A stretch of DNA of 64,000 nt, from contig CAZPLU010000003.1 of assembly GCA_964587625.1 (NCBI GenBank), positions 53,644 to 117,643 of the forward strand, in the 5' to 3' direction. Each line of letters begins with the position of its first letter. The first letter of the stretch is position 1. The translations under genes and the position numbers were made by a program. This document shows, one piece after another, positions 18,117-26,181 of this stretch. The DNA comes from DAOPZJ01 sp964587625 (lineage in GTDB: Bacteria > Bacillota > Clostridia > Oscillospirales > JAKOTC01). Below the pieces are notes generated by a model. The model was not told the DNA's origin, ran no database searches, and worked only from the letters and a program-made list of their open reading frames with translations.

Positions 18117-18322
18117 AAAGGAGTGAGAAGCATGATCAATCTGTCTTATGCCGCAATATGCGTCGGCGTTGTGAACGATGTGCTCCATGCAGGGTCTGTC
18201 AAGCGGACGGCGAGACCTGTATGGAGCGGAAACAGAGCGTAATATTGATCAATATTTCGCTTTAAAACTCGCCGTAGTGTTTGCCGGCCCTGCGTCCTTA
18301 AACCATAAAACGATTAAGGAAG
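18117..18322 (+). promoter_or_regulatory. Structured leader before the SpoU methylase
   Basis: Four pairings are visible. Outer arms are TGATCAAT (18133) and ATTGATCA (18243). Inside are the small hairpin GCCGCAATATGCGTCGGC, and a strong hairpin GCTCCATGCAGG.. with ..CCTGTATGGAGC enclosing AAGCGGACGG. Downstream, TCCTTAA pairs with TTAAGGA just before the methylase start, hiding the only AAGGA (18316-18320). This is the layout of a cis-acting RNA that could gate translation. I do not recognise the family. Confidence 0.5.
18132..18242 (+). CDS. Possible 36-codon mini-ORF in the SpoU leader
   Basis: ATG 18132 follows an excellent ribosome-binding site (AAAGGAGTG at 18117-18125) and runs 36 codons to TAA at 18242. 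The product starts MINLSYAAICVGVVNDVLH and ends with a basic, Arg-rich tail. It overlaps the hairpins described for this leader. It could be a translated leader peptide, or the frame may be an accident of a structured RNA; the strong ribosome-binding site favours translation. Confidence 0.4.
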   Translation: MINLSYAAICVGVVNDVLHAGSVKRTARPVWSGNRA

Positions 18323-18334
18323 CGGGTCACAACT

Positions 18335-19063
18335 ATGACAAACACAATCAAATTAAAAGCATATAAAAAGGAATTCGGCTATTCCTACACTTCCGGTGCG
18401 TACGCCACCGTCGAACTGCTCAAAACGCGCCCGGAACTCCTCGACTGCGTCTATGTCCATTCCGACTGGCGGGATGCCGACGGCATTACCGCGCTGTGTA
18501 AAGCCAAACAGGTTCCCTGTATCCGGTCGGACAGGGCGTTTTCGGGCGTCAACCAGAAAGAGAACAGCTACGTCCTCGGCGCATTTTTTAAATACGAAAA
18601 TCCGCTTTCGGACTGCGAGCCCCACGTCGTGCTGGTCAATCCGTCGGATATGGGCAATCTGGGCACGATCATCCGGACCATTGCCGGCATGAACGTCAAA
18701 AACCTCGCTGTAATCGAGCCCGCCGCCGATATTTGGAATCCCAAGACGGTTCGGGCTTCGATGGGCGCGCTGTTCCATATCCGCCACGCGCTGTTTCAGA
18801 GCTTCGGCGAATACACCCGCGCCTATCCCAAACACACCCTGTTTCCGTTCATGCTGGACGGCGAATATGCCCCCGAGGACGCGCCGTCCTGCGGCCTGTT
18901 CTCGCTGGTATTCGGCAATGAAGCGACAGGACTCGATGTGCGATTTCGCGAACTCGGCCACAGCGTCAAAATCCCGCTGACCGACCGGATTGACTCGTTC
19001 AATTTGGCCTCGGCGGTCAGCATCGGAACCTATGTCTTCGCGCGCAAGAACGGATTGATTTAA
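18335..19063 (+). CDS. SpoU/TrmH-family RNA 2'-O-methyltransferase
   Basis: SPOUT-fold RNA ribose methylase, 242 residues. The three knot motifs are clear: NPSDMGNLGTIIRTIAGM (motif 1), LVFGNEATGL (motif 2), and VKIPLTDRIDSFNLASAVSI (motif 3). The N-terminal 80 residues resemble a substrate-binding extension. Target nucleotide, rRNA or tRNA, cannot be assigned. The ATG has no free ribosome-binding site at normal spacing; the only AAGGA is 14 bases upstream within a hairpin, which fits translational control by the leader. Confidence 0.88.
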   Translation: MTNTIKLKAYKKEFGYSYTSGAYATVELLKTRPELLDCVYVHSDWRDADGITALCKAKQVPCIRSDRAFSGVNQKENSYVLGAFFKYENPLSDCEPHVVLVNPSDMGNLGTIIRTIAGMNVKNLAVIEPAADIWNPKTVRASMGALFHIRHALFQSFGEYTRAYPKHTLFPFMLDGEYAPEDAPSCGLFSLVFGNEATGLDVRFRELGHSVKIPLTDRIDSFNLASAVSIGTYVFARKNGLI

Positions 19064-19070
19064 AAAAATT

Positions 19071-19138
19071 GTCATCCTGAGCGAAGCTCGATGCGCGATC
19101 GAATATAATCGCATATCGGGCGTAGTCGAAGGATCTCG
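19071..19138. repeat. Dispersed GTCATCCTGAGCGAAG...GTCGAAGGATCT repeat
   Basis: GTCATCCTGAGCGAAGCTCG opens and GTAGTCGAAGGATCT closes this element; this pair of ends is a well-known dispersed intergenic repeat in many bacterial genomes. An inner ATCGAATATAATCGCAT stretch is palindromic. It lies just after the SpoU gene and before the terminator. Confidence 0.75.
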
Positions 19139-19189
19139 TTACACAGAGGTTTCCGGATTCCGTCTCCGGCTTCACGTAAAATCACAAAA

Positions 19190-19221
19190 AACAAGACCCG
19201 AACGAGCGTTCGGGTCTTGTT
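19190..19221. terminator. Bidirectional terminator between SpoU methylase and the SDR gene
   Basis: AACAAGACCCGAAC pairs with GTTCGGGTCTTGTT over 14 bp with a 4-base loop, followed by TTTGCTATTTTTT on the plus strand and preceded by an A-run for the minus strand. It separates convergent genes. Confidence 0.9.
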
Positions 19222-19231
19222 TTGCTATTTT

Positions 19232-20236
19232 TTAAATTTCCGCGATCACTTTTTCTTTCACCGCTTTATTTTCATACAGCCATTTCGCCGAATCGGCCAG
19301 CGTCTCGGCGGCGCTGCGCGGGGAATAGCCGAGCTCGGCCCCGGCCCTGGAGATGTCGTAATTGCAATTGGAATTCAGGGTTTTGAGCGCGAACCGCGAA
19401 AACACCGGCTTTTTCCCGCGCACCTTGTAATAGAGCACGCCGAGCCCGGAAAAGGCGTTCACAAACCAAATAGGCAGCTTCATCGGGACTTCCCGCCCGC
19501 AGATGGGCGATAAAATTTCAAAAAGCCGCGTGACCGTGACGACCTCGCCGCCGAGGATATAGCTGCCGGATTCGGGCTTTTCCGCGATTTGGATCACCGC
19601 CCGAGCCACATCGCGCACGTCGACAAAGTTATAACACCCCTCGACCCGCGCCAGCGGCTTGTTCGTGATAAAATCCAAAATCACCTGTCCGACGTTCGAG
19701 ATTTTATAGTCATACGGCCCGATCACCGCGGTCGGGTAGGCGACCGAGGCGTTTAAAACGCCTTCTCCCGCCAATCTAAATATGTATTCGGTCGCCATCG
19801 CCTTGGATTTACCGTAGATACCTTCGAGTTTTTCGGGGAAAAACGCATTCGGCTCGGTAATCGGAGAACAGGCGTCGGGTTTATAGATCGCGTCGACGCT
19901 GCTGATATAGACGAACTTTTTCACCCGATTTCGTGCGCAGACGTCGGCGAGGATTTTCGTTCCGCCGTAATTGACCCGCATGACTTCGTCGGCGTCCTCG
20001 TCGGTAATCGCGATCATGCCCGCGCAGTGGATCACGATGTCGTCCTCCGTCAGCAGCCCATTTAAAAAAACGGGATCGTAAAAGCTGCCGACCGCATAAT
20101 CCGCGCCGAAACCGGAGATTGCCTCGTCGTCGGCGCGGCGCACGATTAAAACGACGTCCCTGTTCTCGCCGCAGAGCATCCTCGCAATGGTATTCCCGAT
20201 GTGTCCGGTCGCGCCGGTGACGACGAATCTGCTCAT
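19232..20236 (-). CDS. NAD-dependent epimerase/dehydratase (extended SDR)
   Basis: 334 residues. The N-terminal Rossmann motif is GATGHIGN at residues 8-15, and YGKSKA carries the catalytic Tyr-xxx-Lys. HCAGMIAITDE and YISSVDAIY with the active Ser precede it. The later NFVDVRDVARAVIQ motif is typical of dihydroflavonol-reductase-like and sugar-epimerase SDRs. The substrate is not predictable. Its ATG overlaps the mutS2 stop (ATGA), so it is the last gene of the phoH-to-mutS2 operon and is translationally coupled. Confidence 0.88.
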   Translation of the reverse strand: MSRFVVTGATGHIGNTIARMLCGENRDVVLIVRRADDEAISGFGADYAVGSFYDPVFLNGLLTEDDIVIHCAGMIAITDEDADEVMRVNYGGTKILADVCARNRVKKFVYISSVDAIYKPDACSPITEPNAFFPEKLEGIYGKSKAMATEYIFRLAGEGVLNASVAYPTAVIGPYDYKISNVGQVILDFITNKPLARVEGCYNFVDVRDVARAVIQIAEKPESGSYILGGEVVTVTRLFEILSPICGREVPMKLPIWFVNAFSGLGVLYYKVRGKKPVFSRFALKTLNSNCNYDISRAGAELGYSPRSAAETLADSAKWLYENKAVKEKVIAEI

Positions 20237-22617
20237 TTGAGTTCGACGACGGTCACGCCGTCCTCCCCCTCTCCGTATTTTCCGAGCCGGAAGCCGTTGA
20301 CGTTCGGATGGTCTTTTAAAAGCGCGTGCACCGCCCGCCGCAGCGTCCCGGTGCCTTTGCCGTGGATGATCGTGACGGTAGAGAGGCGGTTGATCACCGC
20401 GTCGTCGAGAAACTGTTCAACCGCCGGAACGGCTTCCACCAATTCCATATGGCGGATCATCAAGCTTGTGTTTATTTCCCGGTCGGCTCTGGAAATGCCC
20501 GAAAAGCTGACGTGCCCGTCGTCTTTCCGCTTTTGCTTTTTGTCGGCAAGCCGGATGCGGTTTTTCGCCACCCGGACCTTGCCCACGCCGATGTCGACCG
20601 TGACCTTGCCTTTTCCCTCGGCGATTTCAACCACGGTTCCGTCCTTGTCAAAGTCGGGCAGCCAGACGGTGTCGCCGACGGCGAGCGGGCGGGGCAGGGT
20701 GTAATTCTCGTCATAACGCGGCTTTTGCACCGGGTCGGCGGTCTGCTCCAGCTTTTTGATCCGGCTTGCGATCTCGTCCTTTGCGCGGCGCGCCAATTCG
20801 TCGGGCTTGCTTTTGTCCTCCTTGCGGATGGCGTCGATCTCCTTGATCAGTCGGTCGTATTCAAAGCGCAGCGACTGGATGATGCGCAGCTGCTCCGCGC
20901 GCTGGCGCTCGAGTTCTTTGTCAAAATCGGCCCGCGCATTTTTGAGCGCGCGTTCGTGGTTTTGTTTTTCGAGTTCGGCCTCGCGGCGGAGACGGGCCGT
21001 CTCCTCGCCGTCGGTTTCGAGTTTTCGGCGTTCGGCCTCGAGCCGGCGCATGACCTTGTCAAGTTCGAGCGTCTTTTTGTCCATGACCTCTTTGGCGCGT
21101 TCGATGATCGAATCGTTCACGCCCAGACGAGTCGAAATGGCGAATGCGTTGGAACTGCCCGGCACGCCGATCAGCAGCTTATAGGTCGGCTTCAGGGTCG
21201 CCACGTCGAATTCGCAGCATCCGTTGGTGACGCCCGTATTGGTGATGGCATACTGTTTCAATTCGGCGTAGTGCGTGGTGGCGATGACCTTCGCGCCTTT
21301 TTTGCGCAAATCCTCCAAAATCGAAACCGCGAGCGCCGCGCCCTCCGCGGGGTCGGTGCCCGCGCCGAGTTCGTCGAGCAGCACTAAGCTCTCGCGGGTC
21401 GCCTGTTCGAGTATGGTAACAATATTCGTCGTGTGCGCGGAAAATGTGGAGAGCGACTGCTCGATGCTCTGCTCGTCGCCGATGTCGGCCAAAATCTTGT
21501 CGAAACGGCTGATTTTGCTGTGTTCGGCCGCGGGTATCATCATCCCGCAATCGGCCATCATGCAAAAAAGTCCGACGGTTTTCAGCACGACCGTCTTGCC
21601 GCCGGTATTCGGGCCGGTGATGACCAGCGTGTCGAAATCGCCGCCGAGCCGCACGTCGACGGGGACGACGATTTTTTTGTCGATCAGCGGATGGCGCGCC
21701 TTTTTGATGTCAATCACGCCGTCGTCGCCGTAGTCGGGCGGATAGCCGTCCATGGCGACACCGAGTTCGGATTTGGCGAAGATCACTTCCAGTTGAACGG
21801 CGGCCTCGCAGCTCTGGATCAGGTCGTCGGCGCAGTCGCCGCAAAGACCGGAGAGCTCCGCCAAAATCCGCTCGATTTCAATCTGTTCTTTACTTTCCAA
21901 AATGCGGACTTCGTTATTGGCCTCGACGACCGACGCGGGTTCTACGAATAAAGTCGCGCCGCTGGCCGATACGCCGTGCACGAGCCCCGGAACGTTGGCG
22001 CGGCACTCGGCCTTGACCGGCACGACAAACCGGCCGTCGCGCATCATAATGACTTGTTCCTGTAAGTATTTTGAATTGCCCGCAGAAGTGATTATGCCGT
22101 TCAAACGAGCGCGGACATTGTCCTGCGCGGCGCGCATCTTGCGGCGGATATTGGCCAGTTCCGGGCTTGCGCCGTCGGCAAGGGTCTCCTCATTGGCGAT
22201 CGAATTTTCGATCCGATCCTCGATGTCCTTATGACTTGTCAATGCGGAAAACAACCGGTCCAAAATGGTCTCCGCGTCGCCGCAGTTTTTCCGGTAGGCG
22301 ATCAGCGTGCGTACCACGCGCATCGAGGCCGAAATCGATAATAATTCCCTGATTGAGAGCGAACCGCCCACCGCGGCGCGCCGCAGCAAATCGGCCCGCA
22401 GCGAGAGCCCGTAAAAAGAAGGCGTTCCGAGCTTTAAAGACATTTCATAGGCGTCGCCGGTCTGTTGAATCATCCGTTTTCCGGTTTCGTAATCACCGCA
22501 GGGCAGCAGGGAAAGCGCCGCTTCTTTCGCCTCGGCGCTGGAGCACTTTCCGGCGAGCAGGCCGGCGATCTTGTCGAATTCAAGAATCCGGCTCTGTTTT
22601 TGTATGTCGTATGTCAT
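20233..22617 (-). CDS. mutS2: Endonuclease MutS2 (ribosome-collision/recombination factor)
   Basis: 794 residues from the ATG that begins MTYDIQKQSRILEFDKI. An upstream extension of the open frame is rejected because GGAGAG sits just before this ATG. It has a MutS core and clamp helices (1-320), Walker A GPNTGGKT at 335-342, Walker B LVLLDELGAGTDPAEG, a long coiled coil rich in Arg/Glu (about 510-630), and a C-terminal Smr domain (about 720-794) with TIIHGKGTGTLRRAVH. The family acts on branched DNA or on stalled ribosomes rather than in mismatch repair. The start overlaps the end of recO by 38 bases. Confidence 0.95.
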   Translation of the reverse strand: MTYDIQKQSRILEFDKIAGLLAGKCSSAEAKEAALSLLPCGDYETGKRMIQQTGDAYEMSLKLGTPSFYGLSLRADLLRRAAVGGSLSIRELLSISASMRVVRTLIAYRKNCGDAETILDRLFSALTSHKDIEDRIENSIANEETLADGASPELANIRRKMRAAQDNVRARLNGIITSAGNSKYLQEQVIMMRDGRFVVPVKAECRANVPGLVHGVSASGATLFVEPASVVEANNEVRILESKEQIEIERILAELSGLCGDCADDLIQSCEAAVQLEVIFAKSELGVAMDGYPPDYGDDGVIDIKKARHPLIDKKIVVPVDVRLGGDFDTLVITGPNTGGKTVVLKTVGLFCMMADCGMMIPAAEHSKISRFDKILADIGDEQSIEQSLSTFSAHTTNIVTILEQATRESLVLLDELGAGTDPAEGAALAVSILEDLRKKGAKVIATTHYAELKQYAITNTGVTNGCCEFDVATLKPTYKLLIGVPGSSNAFAISTRLGVNDSIIERAKEVMDKKTLELDKVMRRLEAERRKLETDGEETARLRREAELEKQNHERALKNARADFDKELERQRAEQLRIIQSLRFEYDRLIKEIDAIRKEDKSKPDELARRAKDEIASRIKKLEQTADPVQKPRYDENYTLPRPLAVGDTVWLPDFDKDGTVVEIAEGKGKVTVDIGVGKVRVAKNRIRLADKKQKRKDDGHVSFSGISRADREINTSLMIRHMELVEAVPAVEQFLDDAVINRLSTVTIIHGKGTGTLRRAVHALLKDHPNVNGFRLGKYGEGEDGVTVVELK

Positions 22618-23365
22618 CGATACTCTCCTCGAATTCCATAAGAGAATTGTAGTAATCGAGCGCGGGGAGCTTCGCGTCGATGTAATATCGGATATAATAT
22701 TCCGCGAGCCGGGAAAAGCCCTCGGCGGCCTCGCCCGCGAGCGTGAATGAAAACAGCCCCTTGGCGTCACCGCCGATCGAGGCGAGAACCGCCTTTAAAA
22801 TCGGAGGGCTGACCGCGGCCGCTCCCGCGTGGGCGGTCGCGCAGTTTTCGCAGTACCCGCCGCCGTCCGCGACCGAAAACGCCCTGATCGTGCAGCCGCC
22901 GCAACAGGCGCAGCACTCGATCTGCGGCTTCCATCCGGCCAACGCCGCGATCCGAAGTTCCATCACGGCTTTGAGCAGCCGGACATCTCGCTTTTTGCCC
23001 GCGAGCAGAAACAGCATATTTCCGAACAACGCATATAAAGACGGGTCAACTTCTCCCGAAAAAACAGTCAGGATCAACTGCGCGATGTACCCTGCCAGAC
23101 AGTAACTCTTTAACGACATCCGAAGTTCAAAAAACTGCTCCGTGATCTCGGCGTCGTCGAGCGTATATCCGCCGGAGGCGGAAAACAGCTCCATATTCGA
23201 TAACACGAACGGCTCGGTCGCGGCGCAGAGTTTGTTGCGCGGATTTCGGGCGCCGGCGGCGTAGACGCGCAGCAATTGACCGTCCTCACAAAGAATCCGA
23301 ACCAAACGGTCGGACTCCCTGCGGTTTTCGGTGGTCAGAACGATTGCGCCTACGGTCCGTTTCAT
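22580..23365 (-). CDS. recO: DNA repair protein RecO
   Basis: 261 residues. The N-terminal OB fold begins MKRTVGAIVLTTENRRESDRL. The C-terminal helical part has a zinc site formed by CCACCGGC...YCENC. RecO with RecR loads RecA on SSB-coated DNA. It directly follows era (6-base gap) and overlaps mutS2, the conserved Firmicute era-recO order. Confidence 0.95.
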   Translation of the reverse strand: MKRTVGAIVLTTENRRESDRLVRILCEDGQLLRVYAAGARNPRNKLCAATEPFVLSNMELFSASGGYTLDDAEITEQFFELRMSLKSYCLAGYIAQLILTVFSGEVDPSLYALFGNMLFLLAGKKRDVRLLKAVMELRIAALAGWKPQIECCACCGGCTIRAFSVADGGGYCENCATAHAGAAAVSPPILKAVLASIGGDAKGLFSFTLAGEAAEGFSRLAEYYIRYYIDAKLPALDYYNSLMEFEESIDDIRHTKTEPDS

Positions 23366-23371
23366 GTTGTT

Positions 23372-24280
23372 TTATCCTTCGAAGTTCAAGCCGAAATTCC
23401 GAATCAGCGCCTCATTCTCCCGCCAGTCGGACTTGACTTTTACCCACAGCTCCAGCGTGACGGGTACGCCGAAGAACGCCTTCAGCGTATTTTGCGCTGC
23501 CTTTCGAATCTGTTTAAGCATCTGTCCGCCCTTGCCGATCAGCATGCCCTTGTGGCTGTCGCGCTCGCAGTAGATGTTGGCGTCCGCGTCGATGCCCTCT
23601 GGGGTCTCCTCGAAGCGCTCGACGACCACGGCGACGCCGTGCGGGACCTCCTGCTGCATGTGATTCAAAATCTGCTCCCGGATGTATTCGGCGCAGATTA
23701 CCCGCTCGGGCTGGTCGGTCAGTTCGTCGGAGTCGTACATAAACGGTCCCGGTTTCGCCAACCTAAAAACAGCCGTCAAAATATCTCTCACCCCGTCGCC
23801 GGAAACCGCGCACACGGGGAGAATCTCCTTGAACGGATAGAGCTTCGAAAAAACGTCCATCTGCGGGATCATCAGCTCTTTTTGTTTCAAAAGGTCGATC
23901 TTGTTGAGGACTAAAATCGCGGGTGGCTTTTGCCTGTTCAGATTTTCGATCACGGACAACTCGGCGGGCTTGGGTTTTTTCCCGGCCTCGACCACCAATA
24001 TCACGATGTCGCTGCCCGAGGCGGCGCTTTGAATGCTTCTGACCATGTTGCGAGAGAGCGCGTCCTTGGGCAGCAGCAGCCCCGGCGTGTCGGTAAAGGC
24101 GATCTGCGTGTCGTTTTCGGTATGAATACCCAAAATCGCCGTGCGGGTCGTCTGGGGTTTGGGCGTGACGATGGCGACCTTTTGACCGAGGATATTATTT
24201 AAAAGCGATGACTTGCCCACATTCGGCGCTCCCGTAATGCAGACAAAAGCGAATTTGGTACAAGGTCTGTGTTCGTCCAT
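23372..24280 (-). CDS. era: GTPase Era, 16S rRNA maturation factor
   Basis: About 302 residues. G1 GAPNVGKS is at residues 17-24, with PKPQTTR switch I, DTPGLLLP (G3), NKID (G4) and a C-terminal KH domain (from about residue 200) with GMLIGKGGQMLKQI. Era binds the 3' end of 16S rRNA and couples 30S assembly to growth. The start at 24280 is preferred to the in-frame ATG at 24298 because that upstream ATG overlaps the AAAGGA serving the downstream one. It lies between ybeY and recO. Confidence 0.96.
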   Translation of the reverse strand: MDEHRPCTKFAFVCITGAPNVGKSSLLNNILGQKVAIVTPKPQTTRTAILGIHTENDTQIAFTDTPGLLLPKDALSRNMVRSIQSAASGSDIVILVVEAGKKPKPAELSVIENLNRQKPPAILVLNKIDLLKQKELMIPQMDVFSKLYPFKEILPVCAVSGDGVRDILTAVFRLAKPGPFMYDSDELTDQPERVICAEYIREQILNHMQQEVPHGVAVVVERFEETPEGIDADANIYCERDSHKGMLIGKGGQMLKQIRKAAQNTLKAFFGVPVTLELWVKVKSDWRENEALIRNFGLNFEG

Positions 24281-24321
24281 GTTGTGATGTCCTTTCACAC
24301 CGGCAAAACAGCGTGTCGGTC

Positions 24322-24801
24322 TCAGCGTTTTAATCCCAGCCGCACGAGAACGGCCTCTTCTTTATCACGCATAATGCGTTTGTCGGTCTCGGTCCCGTGG
24401 TCATACCCGAACAGGTGGAGCATTGCGTGCACGGTCAGATAGGCGAACTCGCGGCGGACGCTGTGACCGTATTCGTACGCCTGGGCAAAAGCGTGGTCGG
24501 CGGAAATCAAAATATCCCCGAGCATTTTACGCGACGTCTCGGGGTTGGTGTCGAAGGTTGTGCCGTCGGACATGGGGAAGGAGAGCACATCGGTCGAATT
24601 GTCGATATTGCGATATTTGAGATTGATCTCCTTGATAGACGGATCGTCGTGGAAGATGATATTCACCTCAAACAGGGAATCGGCGTACTCGGCGGCGGTG
24701 ATGGAACAGCAGCAGTCACGCAGCAGTGCGCGCAGAGATGCATCCGCCCGAAAAGACGGATGGCTGTTGTAAAAAGTGGCGACGGTGTTCTTCTTCATCA
24801 T
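24322..24801 (-). CDS. ybeY: rRNA maturation endoribonuclease YbeY
   Basis: 159 residues with the metal-binding signature HAMLHLFGYDHG (three His of HxxxHxxxxxH) and the preceding FPMSDGT and LGDILIS blocks of the UPF0054 family. YbeY is a zinc-dependent single-strand RNase acting in 16S rRNA 3' processing and ribosome quality control. The phoH stop overlaps its first ATG (ATGA); a second ATG follows immediately. Conserved pairing with phoH and era supports the assignment. Confidence 0.95.
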   Translation of the reverse strand: MMKKNTVATFYNSHPSFRADASLRALLRDCCCSITAAEYADSLFEVNIIFHDDPSIKEINLKYRNIDNSTDVLSFPMSDGTTFDTNPETSRKMLGDILISADHAFAQAYEYGHSVRREFAYLTVHAMLHLFGYDHGTETDKRIMRDKEEAVLVRLGLKR

Positions 24802-25736
24802 GACTGCCTTTCTTCGCTTTGATAGGCCTTGATGATCTCCTTGACGATCCGATGGCGGACAACATCGGTCTCATCGAATCGCGCGGAGGCGATGCCTTCG
24901 ATGTTGCGCAGCAGTTTGATCGCCTGTAAAAGACCGCTGCTCTTCCGGTTGGGGAGGTCGATCTGGGTGATGTCGCCCGTGATAACGGCCTTGGAGTTGA
25001 AGCCGAGACGGGTCAGAAACATCTTCATCTGCTCGCGGGTGGAATTTTGCGCCTCGTCGAGGATGATGAACGAGTCATCGAGTGTCCGGCCGCGCATATA
25101 GGCCAGCGGAGCGATCTCAATGTTGCCGCGTTCAATATACTTGGCGCACGATTCCATGCCGAGCATTTCGTAAAGCGCATCGTAGAGCGGCCGCAGATAC
25201 GGGTCGATTTTTTGTTGGAGATCGCCGGGCAAAAACCCGAGTTTTTCGCCTGCTTCGACCGCCGGGCGGGTCAATATGATGCGTGAGACCTCATTTTTGG
25301 CGAGTGCCGCGACTGCCATTGCCACGGCAAGATAGGTCTTACCGGTGCCGGCGGGTCCGACGCCGAGCACGATGGTGTTGTTTTTGATCTGTTCGATATA
25401 TTTTTTTTGACCGGCGGTTTTCGGGCGCACCGGTTTTCCGCGCGGCGTGATGATGATGGTCTTGTCGTCGGTCAGTTCCGCCAGCTGTCCGGCTTTTCCC
25501 GCCGCCGTAGCGCTGATGCAATAATCGATCGCCTGGTCGGTGACGGCTTGTCCCTTGGCAATCATCTTCGAAAGCGCGGAAAAGACATTGAACGCGTTGT
25601 CGACGGCCTTCGGTTCGCCCGAGATTTTCAGCTCGCCGCCGCGGTTGATTATCATAACGCCGAAACCCGACTGCACGGCTTGTAAATTGCGATCCATTTC
25701 ACCGCAGAGCGTAGAGACGCCCTCGTAATGATCCAT
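24798..25736 (-). CDS. phoH: PhoH-like ATPase
   Basis: 312 residues. An N-terminal KH-like part (about 30-65) is followed by the PhoH ATPase domain with Walker A GPAGTGKT, RPAVEAGEKLGFLPGD, and Walker B FIILDEAQNSTREQMK. The family is an RNA-binding P-loop helicase-like ATPase often beside ybeY. ATG 25736 has no close ribosome-binding site; a GGGAGGG lies about 24 bases upstream, so the start is not secure. A sigma-A promoter is present upstream at 25811-25839. Confidence 0.93.
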   Translation of the reverse strand: MDHYEGVSTLCGEMDRNLQAVQSGFGVMIINRGGELKISGEPKAVDNAFNVFSALSKMIAKGQAVTDQAIDYCISATAAGKAGQLAELTDDKTIIITPRGKPVRPKTAGQKKYIEQIKNNTIVLGVGPAGTGKTYLAVAMAVAALAKNEVSRIILTRPAVEAGEKLGFLPGDLQQKIDPYLRPLYDALYEMLGMESCAKYIERGNIEIAPLAYMRGRTLDDSFIILDEAQNSTREQMKMFLTRLGFNSKAVITGDITQIDLPNRKSSGLLQAIKLLRNIEGIASARFDETDVVRHRIVKEIIKAYQSEERQS

Positions 25737-25810
25737 TGTAAAGACACGTTCGATTCAAATCCCTCCCCAGGCAATTTCTTGCGAAAAGCAAACGCATTTC
25801 AACAAGGATT

Positions 25811-25839
25811 ATTATATCATATTTCCCGGTTTCATACAA
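25811..25839 (-). promoter_or_regulatory. Sigma-A promoter for phoH-ybeY-era-recO-mutS2
   Basis: On the minus strand TTGTAT (25839-25834) and TATAAT (25816-25811) are separated by 17 bases. It points toward phoH, 75 bases upstream, and is the only good promoter in the divergent gap with yqfC. Confidence 0.75.
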
Positions 25840-25911
25840 TGCCGCGCGGCATTTTAATCTCAATGAAGCATGAAATCGGTTTTTATCAAATAAAATGAAC
25901 GGGGTGATCGC

Positions 25912-26181
25912 ATGATGAAATCGGGTGACAAGAGGGACTCGTTGACCGCTGCATTGAGCAAGGACAGCACCCAAATCAGTATCAGCGGCGGAACCGTTGC
26001 GCTGGTCGAGGGCTGTCTGGGGATTTTGGAATACAGCAGTGAAACCATACGGCTTGCCACCGGAAAGAGTTCTGTTCGTTTTTCCGGAGAAGCGCTCACC
26101 ATCAGCAGCATGAACAAAAACGCGGTGGTGATCTGCGGAAAAATTGCGGGAATTGCGTTTTGCGGGGCGAAAAAATGTTAA
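25912..26181 (+). CDS. yqfC: Sporulation protein YqfC (YabP/YqfC family)
   Basis: 89 residues with the compact beta-rich YabP/YqfC domain: GGTVALVEGCLGILEYSSETIRLATG and a run of short strands. The family is expressed in the mother cell under sigma-E in Bacillus and is linked to the coat or forespore interface. GGGGTGATC precedes the ATG. Its stop overlaps the yqfD ATG by seven bases. It is divergent from phoH, whereas in Bacillus yqfC, yqfD and phoH run the same way. Confidence 0.9.
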   Translation: MMKSGDKRDSLTAALSKDSTQISISGGTVALVEGCLGILEYSSETIRLATGKSSVRFSGEALTISSMNKNAVVICGKIAGIAFCGAKKC

